From Flavisolibacter tropicus (lineage in GTDB: Bacteria > Bacteroidota > Bacteroidia > Chitinophagales > Chitinophagaceae), in contig NZ_CP011390.1 of assembly GCF_001644645.1 (NCBI RefSeq), positions 1,240,001 to 1,304,000 of the forward strand: a stretch of DNA of 64,000 nt. The letters run 5' to 3'. The notes below the pieces were generated by a model, which was given only the letters and a program-made list of their open reading frames with translations, was not told where the DNA came from and searched no databases. The translations under genes and the position numbers were made by a program. Position 1 is the stretch's first letter. Every line of letters starts with the position of its first letter. Of this stretch, positions 8,846-17,915 are shown one piece after another.

Positions 8846-8867
8846 GAACAAACTTTCTTATTTATAT

Positions 8868-8898
8868 GGGTCCCGATTATTCGGGACCTTTTTCTTTT
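8868..8898 (+). terminator. Intrinsic terminator of the histone-like gene
   Basis: GGTCCCGA-TTAT-TCGGGACC followed by TTTTTCTTTT. The TCCCGA/TCGGGA arms equal those of the palindrome inside the tRNA-like copies at 17883 and 18303. Confidence 0.9.
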
Positions 8899-9166
8899 AT
8901 TGCAGATTATGGGATTTAGAATGGATTTCGCAGTAAGAGAATAAAAGGATGGCTTGTTTTCATAGACACCAGAGACCTCTCCGCTAATACTTTTCATTTA
9001 TAAAGAATCATTTCTGCCTCTATCTAAATTATCAACTTCACAAAAAATATAACCGTTACTTCTAAACTTATTCATGCAGCTTCCCCCTGCAGCATTTGAA
9101 ACGACAAACTTCTTTGCCGGATCTTTCCTTCGTCCCTTCTCCCCTTTTTATTTGGAATCCATTATT

Positions 9167-9184
9167 CGCCAATGAGCATTGGCG
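9167..9184. promoter_or_regulatory. Inverted repeat upstream of polX
   Basis: CGCCAATG-AG-CATTGGCG is a perfect 8-bp-arm repeat ending 18 bases before the polX ATG. It could be an operator or an mRNA leader hairpin. No regulator is known for it. Confidence 0.4.
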
Positions 9185-9202
9185 ATTCACTATCTTGCAG
9201 TC

Positions 9203-10867
9203 ATGGATAATTACCAGATAGCAGAGCAACTGAACTTACTTTCCAAGTTAATGGACATTCATGGCGAGAACAGCTTTAAGTCTAAGAGCTATTCATCGGC
9301 TGCGTTTGCCATTGAGAAGTTGCCACAGGCCTTAAGTACGTTACCCGAAAACAAAATATCCTCTATTAGAGGCATTGGTGAAAGTGTGGCCAAGAAGATT
9401 GTAGAACTGGTACAAACAGGCGAACTATCAGCTTTGAAAGAGCTGTTAACTATAACTCCTGAAGGTGTTTTGGAAATGATGAGCATAAAAGGTTTGGGAC
9501 CTAAAAAGATTCACACTATCTGGAAAGAATTACACATAGCTACCATTGAAGAATTGAAAGAAGCTTGTCAAGAACACCGCATTGCCAAGCAAAAAGGCTT
9601 TGGCGATAAGACAGAACAAAAAATTCTAGAGGCTATACACTTCCAACAACAGAACAAAGGAAAGTTTATGTATGCCGAAATAGAAAGTTTTGCAGAAGCC
9701 TTACAAACCAAGCTATCTGAAAAATATAGCCAGGCCCAGACAAGTATTACCGGTGCCTTTAGAAGACAACTAGAGGTAATAGAAACCCTGGAATGGGTAA
9801 CTACCTTATCAAAAGAAAACCTGATTCACTTTTTCCCTAAAGAAGAAACAGAAATCCTTGATGAGAGCGATGCGCATATTCATTTCTTGGCAAATGGCTC
9901 TATTCGATTATACTTTCATTTAGCATCACCAGAAAATTTTATACAGAAGTTATTTACTACTACTGCTAGTCCGGCGTTTTTAGAAGCTTTTGGCGCAGTA
10001 ATCACAAGTGAAAGTGAAGAAGCTATTTTTAGCACTAAAGGGCTCCCTTTCATTCCTCCTTATTTAAGAGAGAACAGCGATGTTCTACATAAAATCAAAG
10101 AGCAGGGTGTTCCAGATGTAGTGCAAGTCAAAGACATTAAAGGACTGATACATTCACACAGCACCTGGAGCGATGGTTCTTATTCGCTAGAAGAGATGGC
10201 CAATGAACTGATTCGCCTTGGCTTTGAATACCTTGTTATCTCAGACCACTCAAAGGCTGCCTCTTATGCTAACGGCTTAAGTGAAGAACGAATAAAAGAA
10301 CAGCATCGTGAAATTGATGCCTTAAATAAAAAGTTAGCTCCTTTTAAGATCTTCAAAAGCATTGAGTGCGATATATTAGGAGATGGCAGCATGGACTATA
10401 GCAATGAAGTGCTATCTAGTTTTGACATGGTGATTGCCTCTATCCATAGCAACCTGGATATGGATGAAGAGAAAGCTATGCAGCGTTTAATGGGTGCCAT
10501 TACCAATCCTTATGTAACTATTTTGGGACACATGACGGGCCGCCTGGTTATTCGCCGTAAAGGCTATCCTGTAGATCATAAAGCCATCATTGATGCTTGT
10601 GCAGCCAACAATGTGGCTATAGAGATAAATGCCAGTCCTTACCGCCTGGATATAGATTGGCGTTATATAGATTATGCCTTGGAAAAAGGCGTACTTCTTT
10701 CCATCAACCCTGACGCCCATGCGTTGGAAGAGTTTGCTAATATTAAGTATGGTGTATTAGTAGCGCAAAAAGGAGGATTAACAAAACAGCATAACCTCAG
10801 CAGTTATAGTCGAGAAGCATTTGAAGCCTTCCTTCAAAACCGAAAAGCCATAAAAAAGCTTAGTTAA
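9203..10867 (+). CDS. polX: PolX-family protein with degenerate polymerase site and intact PHP domain
   Basis: The chosen start is the ATG at 9203 (554 aa), because an in-frame TTG at 9179 only adds an unlikely head. Helix-hairpin-helix motifs lie at 57-66 (GIGESVAKKI) and 97-103 (GLGPKKI). The nucleotidyl-transferase site should read G-S-x-R-R-x-x-E...D-x-D. Here it is GAFRRQLEVIETLEWV (184-199), with Thr and Glu where the two catalytic aspartates are expected. The C-terminal PHP domain keeps all its metal motifs: HSHSTWSDG (317), SDHS (347), IECD (387), SIHS (413), GHMTGR (442), INPDAH (501). So it is probably a DNA-binding PHP phosphoesterase/nuclease of repair type without polymerase activity. 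It is convergent with the kinase gene downstream, the two overlapping by 8 bases. Confidence 0.85.
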   Translation: MDNYQIAEQLNLLSKLMDIHGENSFKSKSYSSAAFAIEKLPQALSTLPENKISSIRGIGESVAKKIVELVQTGELSALKELLTITPEGVLEMMSIKGLGPKKIHTIWKELHIATIEELKEACQEHRIAKQKGFGDKTEQKILEAIHFQQQNKGKFMYAEIESFAEALQTKLSEKYSQAQTSITGAFRRQLEVIETLEWVTTLSKENLIHFFPKEETEILDESDAHIHFLANGSIRLYFHLASPENFIQKLFTTTASPAFLEAFGAVITSESEEAIFSTKGLPFIPPYLRENSDVLHKIKEQGVPDVVQVKDIKGLIHSHSTWSDGSYSLEEMANELIRLGFEYLVISDHSKAASYANGLSEERIKEQHREIDALNKKLAPFKIFKSIECDILGDGSMDYSNEVLSSFDMVIASIHSNLDMDEEKAMQRLMGAITNPYVTILGHMTGRLVIRRKGYPVDHKAIIDACAANNVAIEINASPYRLDIDWRYIDYALEKGVLLSINPDAHALEEFANIKYGVLVAQKGGLTKQHNLSSYSREAFEAFLQNRKAIKKLS

Positions 10868-13800
10868 TTGTAGGTAGTTCTACAACGAAAGTAGTTCCAC
10901 CTCCTGGATTGTTTTCAAACCAGATATTACCTCCGGCTTGCTCAACGATACTTTTTGACATGGCCAATCCAAGCCCTGTTCCGGAAGACTTCGTTGTGAA
11001 GTTGGGGGTAAAGATCTTAGACTGCATTTCTTTGGGAATACCAATACCATTGTCTTTAATGTGAATAGCAAACATGCCTTCACGTTGTACTGATTCTATA
11101 ACCTCTACAATACACGCTTTCTCATTTGAGCAAGCTTCAATTGCATTCGTTAACAAGTTAGTAAACAAGCGATTCATGTGTGTTTTATCCGCTTCTATGT
11201 ACAAGGCATGAGGCAACGGATACCACTTTAATGTAACCTTAGGGTTAGCCCGATTTAAATCGATTAACCCTTCTAAAACTGCATGAAGATCAAAACGCTC
11301 TAAGTGGCGGTAACCAATATTTGCAAATCGGGCAAAGTCGGCAGCGATCTTAGAAAGATGGTCGATTTGCTCTACAAGCGTATTGGCCACATTGGTCGTT
11401 AAATCTTTTACATTCGGCTGGTTATTATTAACTGCTTTTTGCAAATACTGAATGCTCAACTTCATAGGTGTTAGTGGATTCTTGATCTCATGCGCTACCT
11501 GGCGCGCCATTTCCCGCCAAGCCCCTTCCCGCTCACTTTTGGCCAAAGCAGTAGCACTTTCCTCTAATTGATGTACCATTTTATTATACTGCGTTACCAG
11601 CTCTCCTATTTCATCGTTACGATTCCAAACAATTTCCTCATTAGTTTTACCCAACTGTATTTCCTTCATCTTATCTCCAATGATGGAGAAGGAACGTGTA
11701 ATGCGGTTTGTAATAAACAAAGCAATAACACCTGCGATAAGGAAAATAAAGGCGTTCAGATTAATGATAGTCACTAAAAAATTAGAAATCTCCTGGTTCA
11801 GATCAATCTGGGATAAGAAATACGGGATATTCAGATAGGCATATACATTTCCTTCTTCATCTCTAACAGCCGCATAAATACTTAAATACTGCAGGGAGCT
11901 CATACTTTCTTCTTGTACGTATTGCACTTGCCTTAGTCTGTTTAAGTGAAAGTATGCCTCTGGATGCATCTTTTTGCTCAATATACCCCTGTTATAAACT
12001 TCATTCTCGGATGATACCTGGAGATTTCCCTGGAGATCATATACATTGACATCGACATTATGTATATCTGCTACATCGTCAATCAGTTCCTTTAAATTCT
12101 CGTTGACAATTGGATCATAAATTTTCACAACATCATCAAAAACGCCATATTCGGTAACACGCTTTTGCAGCTCTTTTACCATGATACCTGCGGTACGGCT
12201 GAGTCTGTCAATATTGTTACGATTATATCGGGAAATGAAAAAAGAGATAGTTGCCACCCCTATAATCAGGAATGATAAAATGCTAATAAAGATCACGGTC
12301 CCATGAACCTGTGATCGAATATTCATTTGCCAGAACACATGCAAAACTTTCCAATCTTCCCCTGCCCTTAATAGAATGGACACTATTTGTAAGAATGCCA
12401 CCAAAAAAAGGAAGGCGCAAAACAAGTAAGAAAATAAAGTAATGCTTTCTAATAGAGAATCTTGCTTTTTAGCAATCACAACCACCTTCTCAGTGCTTGC
12501 TCTAAACCACAACTCATCATAATCGCCATTTAAAAAGCGTGTAAACTCCTGCACTGGAACTTCACTAGGCATCAGGTTAATCCTAAAGGGATACTTGGTA
12601 CTTGATGCAACCAGAATATTCTTCTTATAAATAGCATATGAGTACAGTGGTGAATTTTCCGGATCATCGTCATTGATACGGCGAAACAATTCTGGATATA
12701 AGGCATCCTGATTGTATCGCTTGGGCGTAGAAACAATAAAGAAGGTACCTATAGGCAGCGAATCCTTAATAGTACGTTTTGTTATATACGTGTATTGATC
12801 AAAAGAGGTTTCGTGATAATACAAGTCCGGGATTTTGGTAGATCTACTTTGAGTGGTTAATACATTATTAAGCTCAGTGTAGGTTATCGGATCTTCATTA
12901 TTTATTGGCTGATTCTTAGCATCAAATACAAAAATCCTCGTATCGTATTTATTGAGAAAGCCTGTAGATATATTTTGCCGAATAATGCTATCTCTGATTT
13001 GCCTGTTTTGTTCAGGCTGTTTAAAACGCCAGAAATTAGCCCGTAGAAAATCATTATCAAGGTAAGTCAATGCAATACTTAAAGTAAGCTCACTGGTAGG
13101 ATCTGTTAACTGGTCGTACTTTTCAGCTATACCTTTTCGAATTCGTAATTCCTTAACCCTATTCTCTTGTAAAATAATTCCAGCCAGAGAAATGGAGAAG
13201 ATAAATATCCAAAAAAGAGCGCCCGCTATTGTAACCCTAAACCGGTTTATAATAAATGTTTCCTGGCTAACTAAAAGCGTATAAATAATTAGCCAAAGTA
13301 AAATGGGGAGCTGAAACAGAACAACCTTGTTATTTGTTTTAAACGTTAACAAAAGCAAGCCTACTAACGCCAGGGTAAAATAAATATAGACTTGCCGCCC
13401 TTTAAAGGTTGGGAAAATAAAATGGAATAAAATGCGGCTAAAATAGTAATAGGTTAAGGATAGTAAGGCCAAAACCACAAAACCCACAACAGTGAACTTA
13501 CCTAAGCTAAAAAAGTCAGTAACATTATAGGATATCTGGGAGTCCGCAACCAGGCTTCTGACTGCCTCTGCAAACTGAAAGGTCATTAGTATTAACAAGA
13601 CAAGTGAGGCAATTCCTATTACCCATAATCTTTTACCTTGAAAGAAAGAGGGCAATTGCTTAAAAGAGCCAATATTATACCAGGCAAATATTACCAACCA
13701 ACATAAGAGAATTGCATTTAACAACAGGTCGCCTAACGACCGGTTTACCCAATTGGCGCTAAAGATGGTAGGATCAAATAATTCAAACTGACGTAATGAA

Positions 13801-14618
13801 AAAACGTTAGAGAATGAGAGAAGTACAACCCGTACCGTTATAAGTAATACAAATAATAATACTGTTCCTTGTACGGCCCCTCTTTTTCGTACAAAAGAGG
13901 TGGCTATAAAATGTATATATGCTAATAGTAACAAAAAAGCCAAAATGCGTAATGTAACCGTTACTGCATCATTGGCAAAAATGGGCATGTATGTTTTAGG
14001 CTCTAAATGGAACAGAGGCTTACCGTGTAACGAACGAATTAGATAAGGTGTCCTTTCGCCCGTAATACTGATCTTTTTTATTGCATCTTTATCATGAACA
14101 AACTGTGTTCGTAAATAATTAGACTGCTGAAAATCGTATTTGTATAGAATAGGTATCGTAGCATAACATGTAACAGGAGCAACTCCTACTAGCTGTATCG
14201 GACGCTTTACAACTAGGTAATACCCATTTGATAGCAGCATGAATGTTTCACCATTTACTATCGATTTATTTTTAAATGGAGGTAAAACGCGCTGACTATT
14301 CCAAAACACCAATTCCGGTTCATTGGAATTAGTTGTATTTACTAAAAAGATCCCATAAGGGGTATTCTCTACCTTCTCAAACGTATTTAATGTTTCTCTA
14401 TGAGTTGCCAGTTGTTTAAGTAAAAGGGTATCTTTTAGAAATGTTTCAAAATCCGCTTCCTGATTTTTGATATACTTCTGAAGACTTTTGACTTCGTTTC
14501 TGATGGAGGGAGCAACGCTAAAATACCGAGCAGAAACAAACGACAATAAGAAAAGAATTACTGCTGCCAGCAGTAATGTGACTTTAGGCAATCGATTATT
14601 TAAAGAAGAAAGTTTCAA
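10860..14618 (-). CDS. NtrY-like large membrane sensor histidine kinase
   Basis: 1252 residues, about twice the length of NtrY. An N-terminal helix (13-33) leads to an extracytoplasmic domain, then a block of about nine hydrophobic helices (roughly 225-485), a second extracytoplasmic sensor region, helices near 750 and 790, a further extracytoplasmic part and a helix near 955 before a HAMP domain. The phospho-accepting His is about residue 1043 in AHEIKNPLTPMK. The N box (LLTNAIEACSNEKA), DNGIGIP and GTGLGLAMSK complete the ATPase domain. No response regulator is adjacent. The 3' end overlaps polX by 8 bases, and the start overlaps the mazG stop by 4 bases, so it is coupled to mazG. The signal sensed is unknown. 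Confidence 0.88.
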   Translation of the reverse strand: MKLSSLNNRLPKVTLLLAAVILFLLSFVSARYFSVAPSIRNEVKSLQKYIKNQEADFETFLKDTLLLKQLATHRETLNTFEKVENTPYGIFLVNTTNSNEPELVFWNSQRVLPPFKNKSIVNGETFMLLSNGYYLVVKRPIQLVGVAPVTCYATIPILYKYDFQQSNYLRTQFVHDKDAIKKISITGERTPYLIRSLHGKPLFHLEPKTYMPIFANDAVTVTLRILAFLLLLAYIHFIATSFVRKRGAVQGTVLLFVLLITVRVVLLSFSNVFSLRQFELFDPTIFSANWVNRSLGDLLLNAILLCWLVIFAWYNIGSFKQLPSFFQGKRLWVIGIASLVLLILMTFQFAEAVRSLVADSQISYNVTDFFSLGKFTVVGFVVLALLSLTYYYFSRILFHFIFPTFKGRQVYIYFTLALVGLLLLTFKTNNKVVLFQLPILLWLIIYTLLVSQETFIINRFRVTIAGALFWIFIFSISLAGIILQENRVKELRIRKGIAEKYDQLTDPTSELTLSIALTYLDNDFLRANFWRFKQPEQNRQIRDSIIRQNISTGFLNKYDTRIFVFDAKNQPINNEDPITYTELNNVLTTQSRSTKIPDLYYHETSFDQYTYITKRTIKDSLPIGTFFIVSTPKRYNQDALYPELFRRINDDDPENSPLYSYAIYKKNILVASSTKYPFRINLMPSEVPVQEFTRFLNGDYDELWFRASTEKVVVIAKKQDSLLESITLFSYLFCAFLFLVAFLQIVSILLRAGEDWKVLHVFWQMNIRSQVHGTVIFISILSFLIIGVATISFFISRYNRNNIDRLSRTAGIMVKELQKRVTEYGVFDDVVKIYDPIVNENLKELIDDVADIHNVDVNVYDLQGNLQVSSENEVYNRGILSKKMHPEAYFHLNRLRQVQYVQEESMSSLQYLSIYAAVRDEEGNVYAYLNIPYFLSQIDLNQEISNFLVTIINLNAFIFLIAGVIALFITNRITRSFSIIGDKMKEIQLGKTNEEIVWNRNDEIGELVTQYNKMVHQLEESATALAKSEREGAWREMARQVAHEIKNPLTPMKLSIQYLQKAVNNNQPNVKDLTTNVANTLVEQIDHLSKIAADFARFANIGYRHLERFDLHAVLEGLIDLNRANPKVTLKWYPLPHALYIEADKTHMNRLFTNLLTNAIEACSNEKACIVEVIESVQREGMFAIHIKDNGIGIPKEMQSKIFTPNFTTKSSGTGLGLAMSKSIVEQAGGNIWFENNPGGGTTFVVELPTIN

Positions 14619-15385
14619 CGGGACTTCTGTTTGACTTCATTCCAGATGGTATCCATTTCCACCAAGGTCATATCATTTAGTTGCCGACCTCTTTCTAAAG
14701 CTATTTCTTCCATCTTCGTAAAACGTTCTATAAACTTCTTATTGGTTACTTCAAGAGCGTTTTCGGCATCAACATTCAAAAACCGTGCGAAGTTCACTAA
14801 TGAAAACACCACATCACCAAACTCTTCTTCAACTTTCTTTGGATCAGCATGTTTCATAGCCTCCTGGAGTTCACCAACTTCCTCCTGTACCTTTAACCAT
14901 ACTTGATCTTTGTTATCCCACTCAAAACCTACCTGTTTGGCCTTCTCCTGAAGGCGCATGGCTTTCACCAGTGCGGGTAACGTCTTGGGAACGCCAGAAA
15001 GTACCGACTTCTTGCCTTCTTTTAGCTTCAACTTTTCCCAGTTTCGTTTTACATCTTCATCGCTGTTCACTTTAACATCACCATAAATATGTGGATGCCG
15101 GGCTACCAATTTATCACAAATGGCATGAATCATTTCCGCTAACTCAAACTGCTTTTCCTCTTTTCCAATTTTAGCATAGAATACAATATGCAAAAGCAAG
15201 TCGCCCAGCTCCTCTTTTATACCAGGCCAGTCTTCAACAGTTATAGCATCGGCTAACTCATATACCTCTTCTAATGTAAGTTGACGCAATGATTGAATTG
15301 TTTGCTTTTTGTCCCAGGGACATTGCTCTCGCAATTCATCCATAATTGTTACTAAACGCTCAAATGCCTCTGCATGCTTTGTCAT
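14615..15385 (-). CDS. mazG: Nucleoside triphosphate pyrophosphohydrolase MazG
   Basis: Hydrolyses NTPs and dNTPs to the monophosphate and PPi, a house-cleaning and stringent-response-linked activity. Two MazG repeats are visible: LTLEEVYELADAI...KEELGDLLLHIVFYAKIG (about 30-75) and VQEEVGELQEAMKH...EEFGDVVFSLVNFARF (about 165-205), each with the EExxE and ExxD metal ligands. The linker contains the typical CPWDKKQT (20-27) and ARHPHIYGDV. Length 256 is usual for full-length MazG. The ATGA overlap with the kinase gene indicates translational coupling, and 3 bases separate it from the DUF3667 gene, so all three form one operon. Confidence 0.96.
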   Translation of the reverse strand: MTKHAEAFERLVTIMDELREQCPWDKKQTIQSLRQLTLEEVYELADAITVEDWPGIKEELGDLLLHIVFYAKIGKEEKQFELAEMIHAICDKLVARHPHIYGDVKVNSDEDVKRNWEKLKLKEGKKSVLSGVPKTLPALVKAMRLQEKAKQVGFEWDNKDQVWLKVQEEVGELQEAMKHADPKKVEEEFGDVVFSLVNFARFLNVDAENALEVTNKKFIERFTKMEEIALERGRQLNDMTLVEMDTIWNEVKQKSR

Positions 15386-15388
15386 AAC

Positions 15389-16456
15389 TTAAAGTTGATA
15401 TGCCGTAAATAAGAAGAAAAATAATAATAGCGCCGCGATTAATACAAGTCCTGTAAAGTTCAGTAGCAAAAACTTGAGAAACGTAATTCCTCTACGTTGA
15501 CCATAAAAGTTACGCAATCCTTTATATAGATATACAAACCAAAGAATAACCAACATAAAGGCTAACCAACCAAATAGTCCCCAATTTAACACATCACCGA
15601 GCCTGATAAAACCAAATATGACTAACAAAATGATAAAACTGAAAATGTAGTGGTAAAGGGTAAACACAGCATGATCACTATAATAGAAAGATTTCCTCCT
15701 GATATATAACAGCTTTAACAGCCCTGCAAAAAACGGCAGTGAAAGGAAAAGTATATAAGGAAACCGGTGTATAAAATGTTCAAGTAAGCTCTTAAGTAAG
15801 AGGTTTCCATCCCCCTTAAACTTTTCATCTAACTCGAGGCTTTTACGGGCAAACTTTCGTGCTATCCACCCATCTCTTTTAGGTCCTGGCAATGCTTTTT
15901 GTATTGAATCATACTCAGGAATGGAATAATAGCGCCTGTTGTTGATTTCAATGCCGCTATCAATCTTCACATCTGCTTTAAGTACTGACTGGCTAGTATC
16001 CAGCAATAAGGCAATCTTTTTACCTAAAAGCGTATCTAAAGGCCTTTCCTTAAATTGTTCTCTATATTTTTCTACCAATTCCAGGCGTTCCTTATTAGAA
16101 AGATTTGCCGCTTGTGACCCTTCATTATCCATGGTATTAATATGACTAATAGAGAAAAACACCAAGAAAAAAACAGCCGACGTAAATAGATACATACGGA
16201 TCGGATCCAAGTACTTCATCCTTTTTCCGCTGACATATTCATTAGCTACAAACCCTGGCTTAAATAGCAAAAACCGCAACGTGTCAAAAAACTTTCCATC
16301 AAAATGGAAGATATCGAAAACAAAATGTTTGCTTAAAGACCAAAAGTTTTGATGGGTAACGACATTTTCCTGGCCGCAGTTCTGACAAAACCGGCCTTGT
16401 ACGGTTGTTCCACAATTAAGACAGTTCTTTTCTTTACGTTCTGGTTGATGAGACAC
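15389..16456 (-). CDS. DUF3667 membrane protein with zinc ribbon
   Basis: 355 residues. The N-terminus has a four-cysteine zinc ribbon (C12, C15, C24, C27: NCLNCG...FCQNCGQE). A conserved FDGKFFDTLRFLLFKPGFVANEYVSGKR segment follows, then a membrane helix near 90-105 and four hydrophobic helices in the C-terminal part (from about 235). This is the DUF3667 layout, common in Bacteroidota and of unknown function. The middle 105-230 is a hydrophilic loop. It heads the operon with mazG and the NtrY-like kinase, and its start is 101 bases from the divergent secreted-protein gene. Confidence 0.85.
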   Translation of the reverse strand: MSHQPERKEKNCLNCGTTVQGRFCQNCGQENVVTHQNFWSLSKHFVFDIFHFDGKFFDTLRFLLFKPGFVANEYVSGKRMKYLDPIRMYLFTSAVFFLVFFSISHINTMDNEGSQAANLSNKERLELVEKYREQFKERPLDTLLGKKIALLLDTSQSVLKADVKIDSGIEINNRRYYSIPEYDSIQKALPGPKRDGWIARKFARKSLELDEKFKGDGNLLLKSLLEHFIHRFPYILFLSLPFFAGLLKLLYIRRKSFYYSDHAVFTLYHYIFSFIILLVIFGFIRLGDVLNWGLFGWLAFMLVILWFVYLYKGLRNFYGQRRGITFLKFLLLNFTGLVLIAALLLFFFLFTAYQL

Positions 16457-16557
16457 GTCAAATTTTTGCTAAAAATAGTCACAAAATAGATTATTCTCTG
16501 CAGGTATACCGTACAGCCTAACCGTTTGTTTAACTTTGAGTAAAAGCTCATTATCCA

Positions 16558-17394
16558 ATGAAAAAGATTCTTTTTAGTAGTCTGTTGTTTATCAGCCTGT
16601 CGGTATCGGCTCAATATTATTACAGTGATATTATTGGCACCAATGAAACAGCTACTACAATAAAGCTTTATAAGCAAAATAAAGTGAACCAGGTTGTTTT
16701 GAATAGCTACGATGGTGACGGCACTAAGAGTGATGCTTTTTTTGTTGAACAAACCTTCTCACCCACAACCAATACCCTTAAGACGATTACCCGGTCCGGA
16801 ATTACATCAGCATCTATATTAACTACATTCTTTAACGAAAAAGGACAAGTATCAAAGACTATAGACAGCAGCGATGCCCTGGTAAATACAATGATCTATA
16901 CTTATGATAATGAAGGATTATTAATAAATGTACAGCAATCTTCTATTGATTCGGCTAACGTGTTTTCGCAATTCGAAGAGCACCAATGGCAATATGAAAA
17001 AGGGAAAGTGAGCAAATTAATTCGTATAAAGAATAAGAAAGACACCTCTATTGTTCAATTTAAGTTAGACGAAGCCGGCAATATTGCAGAAGAACAAAGT
17101 TTTATTAATGGCAAGGCAAGCGAACCTGTTTATTATTATTACGATGATCAAAATCGATTGACGGACATTGTACGCTATAATAATAAAGTACGCAAACTAC
17201 TTCCGGAGTATATGTTTGAGTATTCTAAATCCAACCAGGTTATTCAGAAAATTACCGTCCCTTCAAACAACTCTGATTACCTCATTTGGCGATTTCAATA
17301 TGACAACAGAGGCTTAAAGATCAAAGAAGCTATATATAACAAACAAAAGCAATTAAACGGAAAGATCGAATATATCTATTCGTTTAGCTCTTAG
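16558..17394 (+). CDS. Secreted protein with RHS/YD-like repeats
   Basis: 278 residues starting with a signal peptide (MKKILFSSLLFISLSVSAQ). The rest is a beta-rich chain of short repeats such as TYDNEGLLINV, YYYDDQNRLTDIVRY and FQYDNRGLKIKEAIY, which look like RHS/YD repeat units (YDxxGrl). It is far too short to be an RHS toxin and has no C-terminal toxin domain, so it is probably a small exported or periplasmic beta protein. It is followed directly by a small basic protein gene after 3 bases, which suggests an operon. Function unknown. Confidence 0.75.
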   Translation: MKKILFSSLLFISLSVSAQYYYSDIIGTNETATTIKLYKQNKVNQVVLNSYDGDGTKSDAFFVEQTFSPTTNTLKTITRSGITSASILTTFFNEKGQVSKTIDSSDALVNTMIYTYDNEGLLINVQQSSIDSANVFSQFEEHQWQYEKGKVSKLIRIKNKKDTSIVQFKLDEAGNIAEEQSFINGKASEPVYYYYDDQNRLTDIVRYNNKVRKLLPEYMFEYSKSNQVIQKITVPSNNSDYLIWRFQYDNRGLKIKEAIYNKQKQLNGKIEYIYSFSS

Positions 17395-17397
17395 TAT

Positions 17398-17580
17398 ATG
17401 GAGTACCAATACCTTGGAGACCGGAATACCACCCTTATTTTAAAAAATAAATTGCGTAAAGCCGTTCGAAGAAACGATGGCAAATGTAAACGCGGAAAGA
17501 ACGGAACGATGCTGGTTGAATTTGAAAATGGAGAAAAACACGTAATTATTGGTAGGCTTTTGCGGAAAGTAAAGAAATAA
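17398..17580 (+). CDS. Small basic hypothetical protein, 60 aa
   Basis: A strongly basic protein (KLRKAVRRNDGKCKRGKNG near the middle) with an EFENGEKHVIIGRLLRKVKK end, so it probably binds nucleic acid. I recognise no named domain. The ATG follows the stop of the preceding secreted-protein gene by 3 bases, and an intrinsic terminator begins just after its stop, so it is the last gene of that unit. Confidence 0.65.
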   Translation: MEYQYLGDRNTTLILKNKLRKAVRRNDGKCKRGKNGTMLVEFENGEKHVIIGRLLRKVKK

Positions 17581-17610
17581 AAAAAGCAACATAATGTGTT
17601 GCTTTTTTTA
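17581..17610 (+). terminator. Terminator, usable from both sides
   Basis: GCAACA-TAATG-TGTTGC flanked by A5 and T7. It ends the plus-strand unit and also lies directly beyond the truncated GIY-YIG copy read from the other strand. Confidence 0.85.
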
Positions 17611-17618
17611 TGCTGTTT

Positions 17619-17780
17619 CTACACGCGATAGACAGGTAAGTTAACAATACCCTTGACGGTATACGCATCCTGGTAATGTGCCGTATTGTGTTCCAACAGG
17701 CGCCTTTCCGCATCATCTGTTGTTCCAACATAAAAGCGGTTCAATTTTTCAGAGTAAAGGATATAGACCAGGTAGGGCAT
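17619..17780 (-). pseudogene. 3'-truncated GIY-YIG nuclease copy
   Basis: The first 45 codons match the two full GIY-YIG genes upstream on this strand (one base difference seen in about 135). The sequence then leaves the family at about 17645 and reaches a stop after VNLPVYRV, giving 53 residues. It keeps the YIL...FYVG core and the arginine-rich helix start but lacks the catalytic glutamate helix, so it should be inactive. It marks the distal, presumably oldest, end of the tandem array. Confidence 0.85.
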
Positions 17781-17820
17781 AAAACAAAAATAGCCGATCT
17801 TAAAAAGATCGGCTATTTAG
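17781..17820 (-). terminator. Terminator-like hairpin before truncated GIY-YIG copy
   Basis: On the minus strand TAGCCGATCTT-TTT-AAGATCGGCTA is followed by TTTTTGTTTT, which runs directly into the ATG at 17780. It is the third copy of the hairpin found at 18201 and 18621. Confidence 0.75.
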
Positions 17821-17915
17821 TGCCCCGGAACGGACTTGAACCGTTACGACCGTTGCGGGTCACAGGATTTTAAGTCCTGCGTTCCCGAAGCTTCGGGATA
17901 CCAATTCCACCACCA
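17821..17915 (-). pseudogene. tRNA-Leu(UAA)-like copy with palindrome in D-loop (distal)
   Basis: 95 bases matching the intact tRNA-Leu(UAA) at 18660-18745 over the D-stem start, anticodon arm (loop CTTAAAA), variable arm, T arm and 3' acceptor strand. Two changes break it. The first four acceptor bases GCCC are replaced by the end of the GIY-YIG gene, so the acceptor stem cannot pair fully. GAC of the D-loop is replaced by the 16-base palindrome TCCCGAAGCTTCGGGA (17883-17898). It is identical to the copy at 18241-18335. A functional tRNA is unlikely; a recognition or attachment role is possible. Confidence 0.85.

Larger units (their letters stand above)
8846..9202. other. Intergenic region before polX
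   Basis: Holds the histone-gene terminator (8868-8898) and the inverted repeat at 9167-9184. The stretch between them shows no tRNA or convincing short gene. Confidence 0.5.

Noticed and set aside
8545..8997. Long minus-strand frame opposite the histone-like gene
   Set aside because: Its alanine/phenylalanine-rich sequence is the mirror of the lysine/alanine repeat DNA. It has no family and no promoter.
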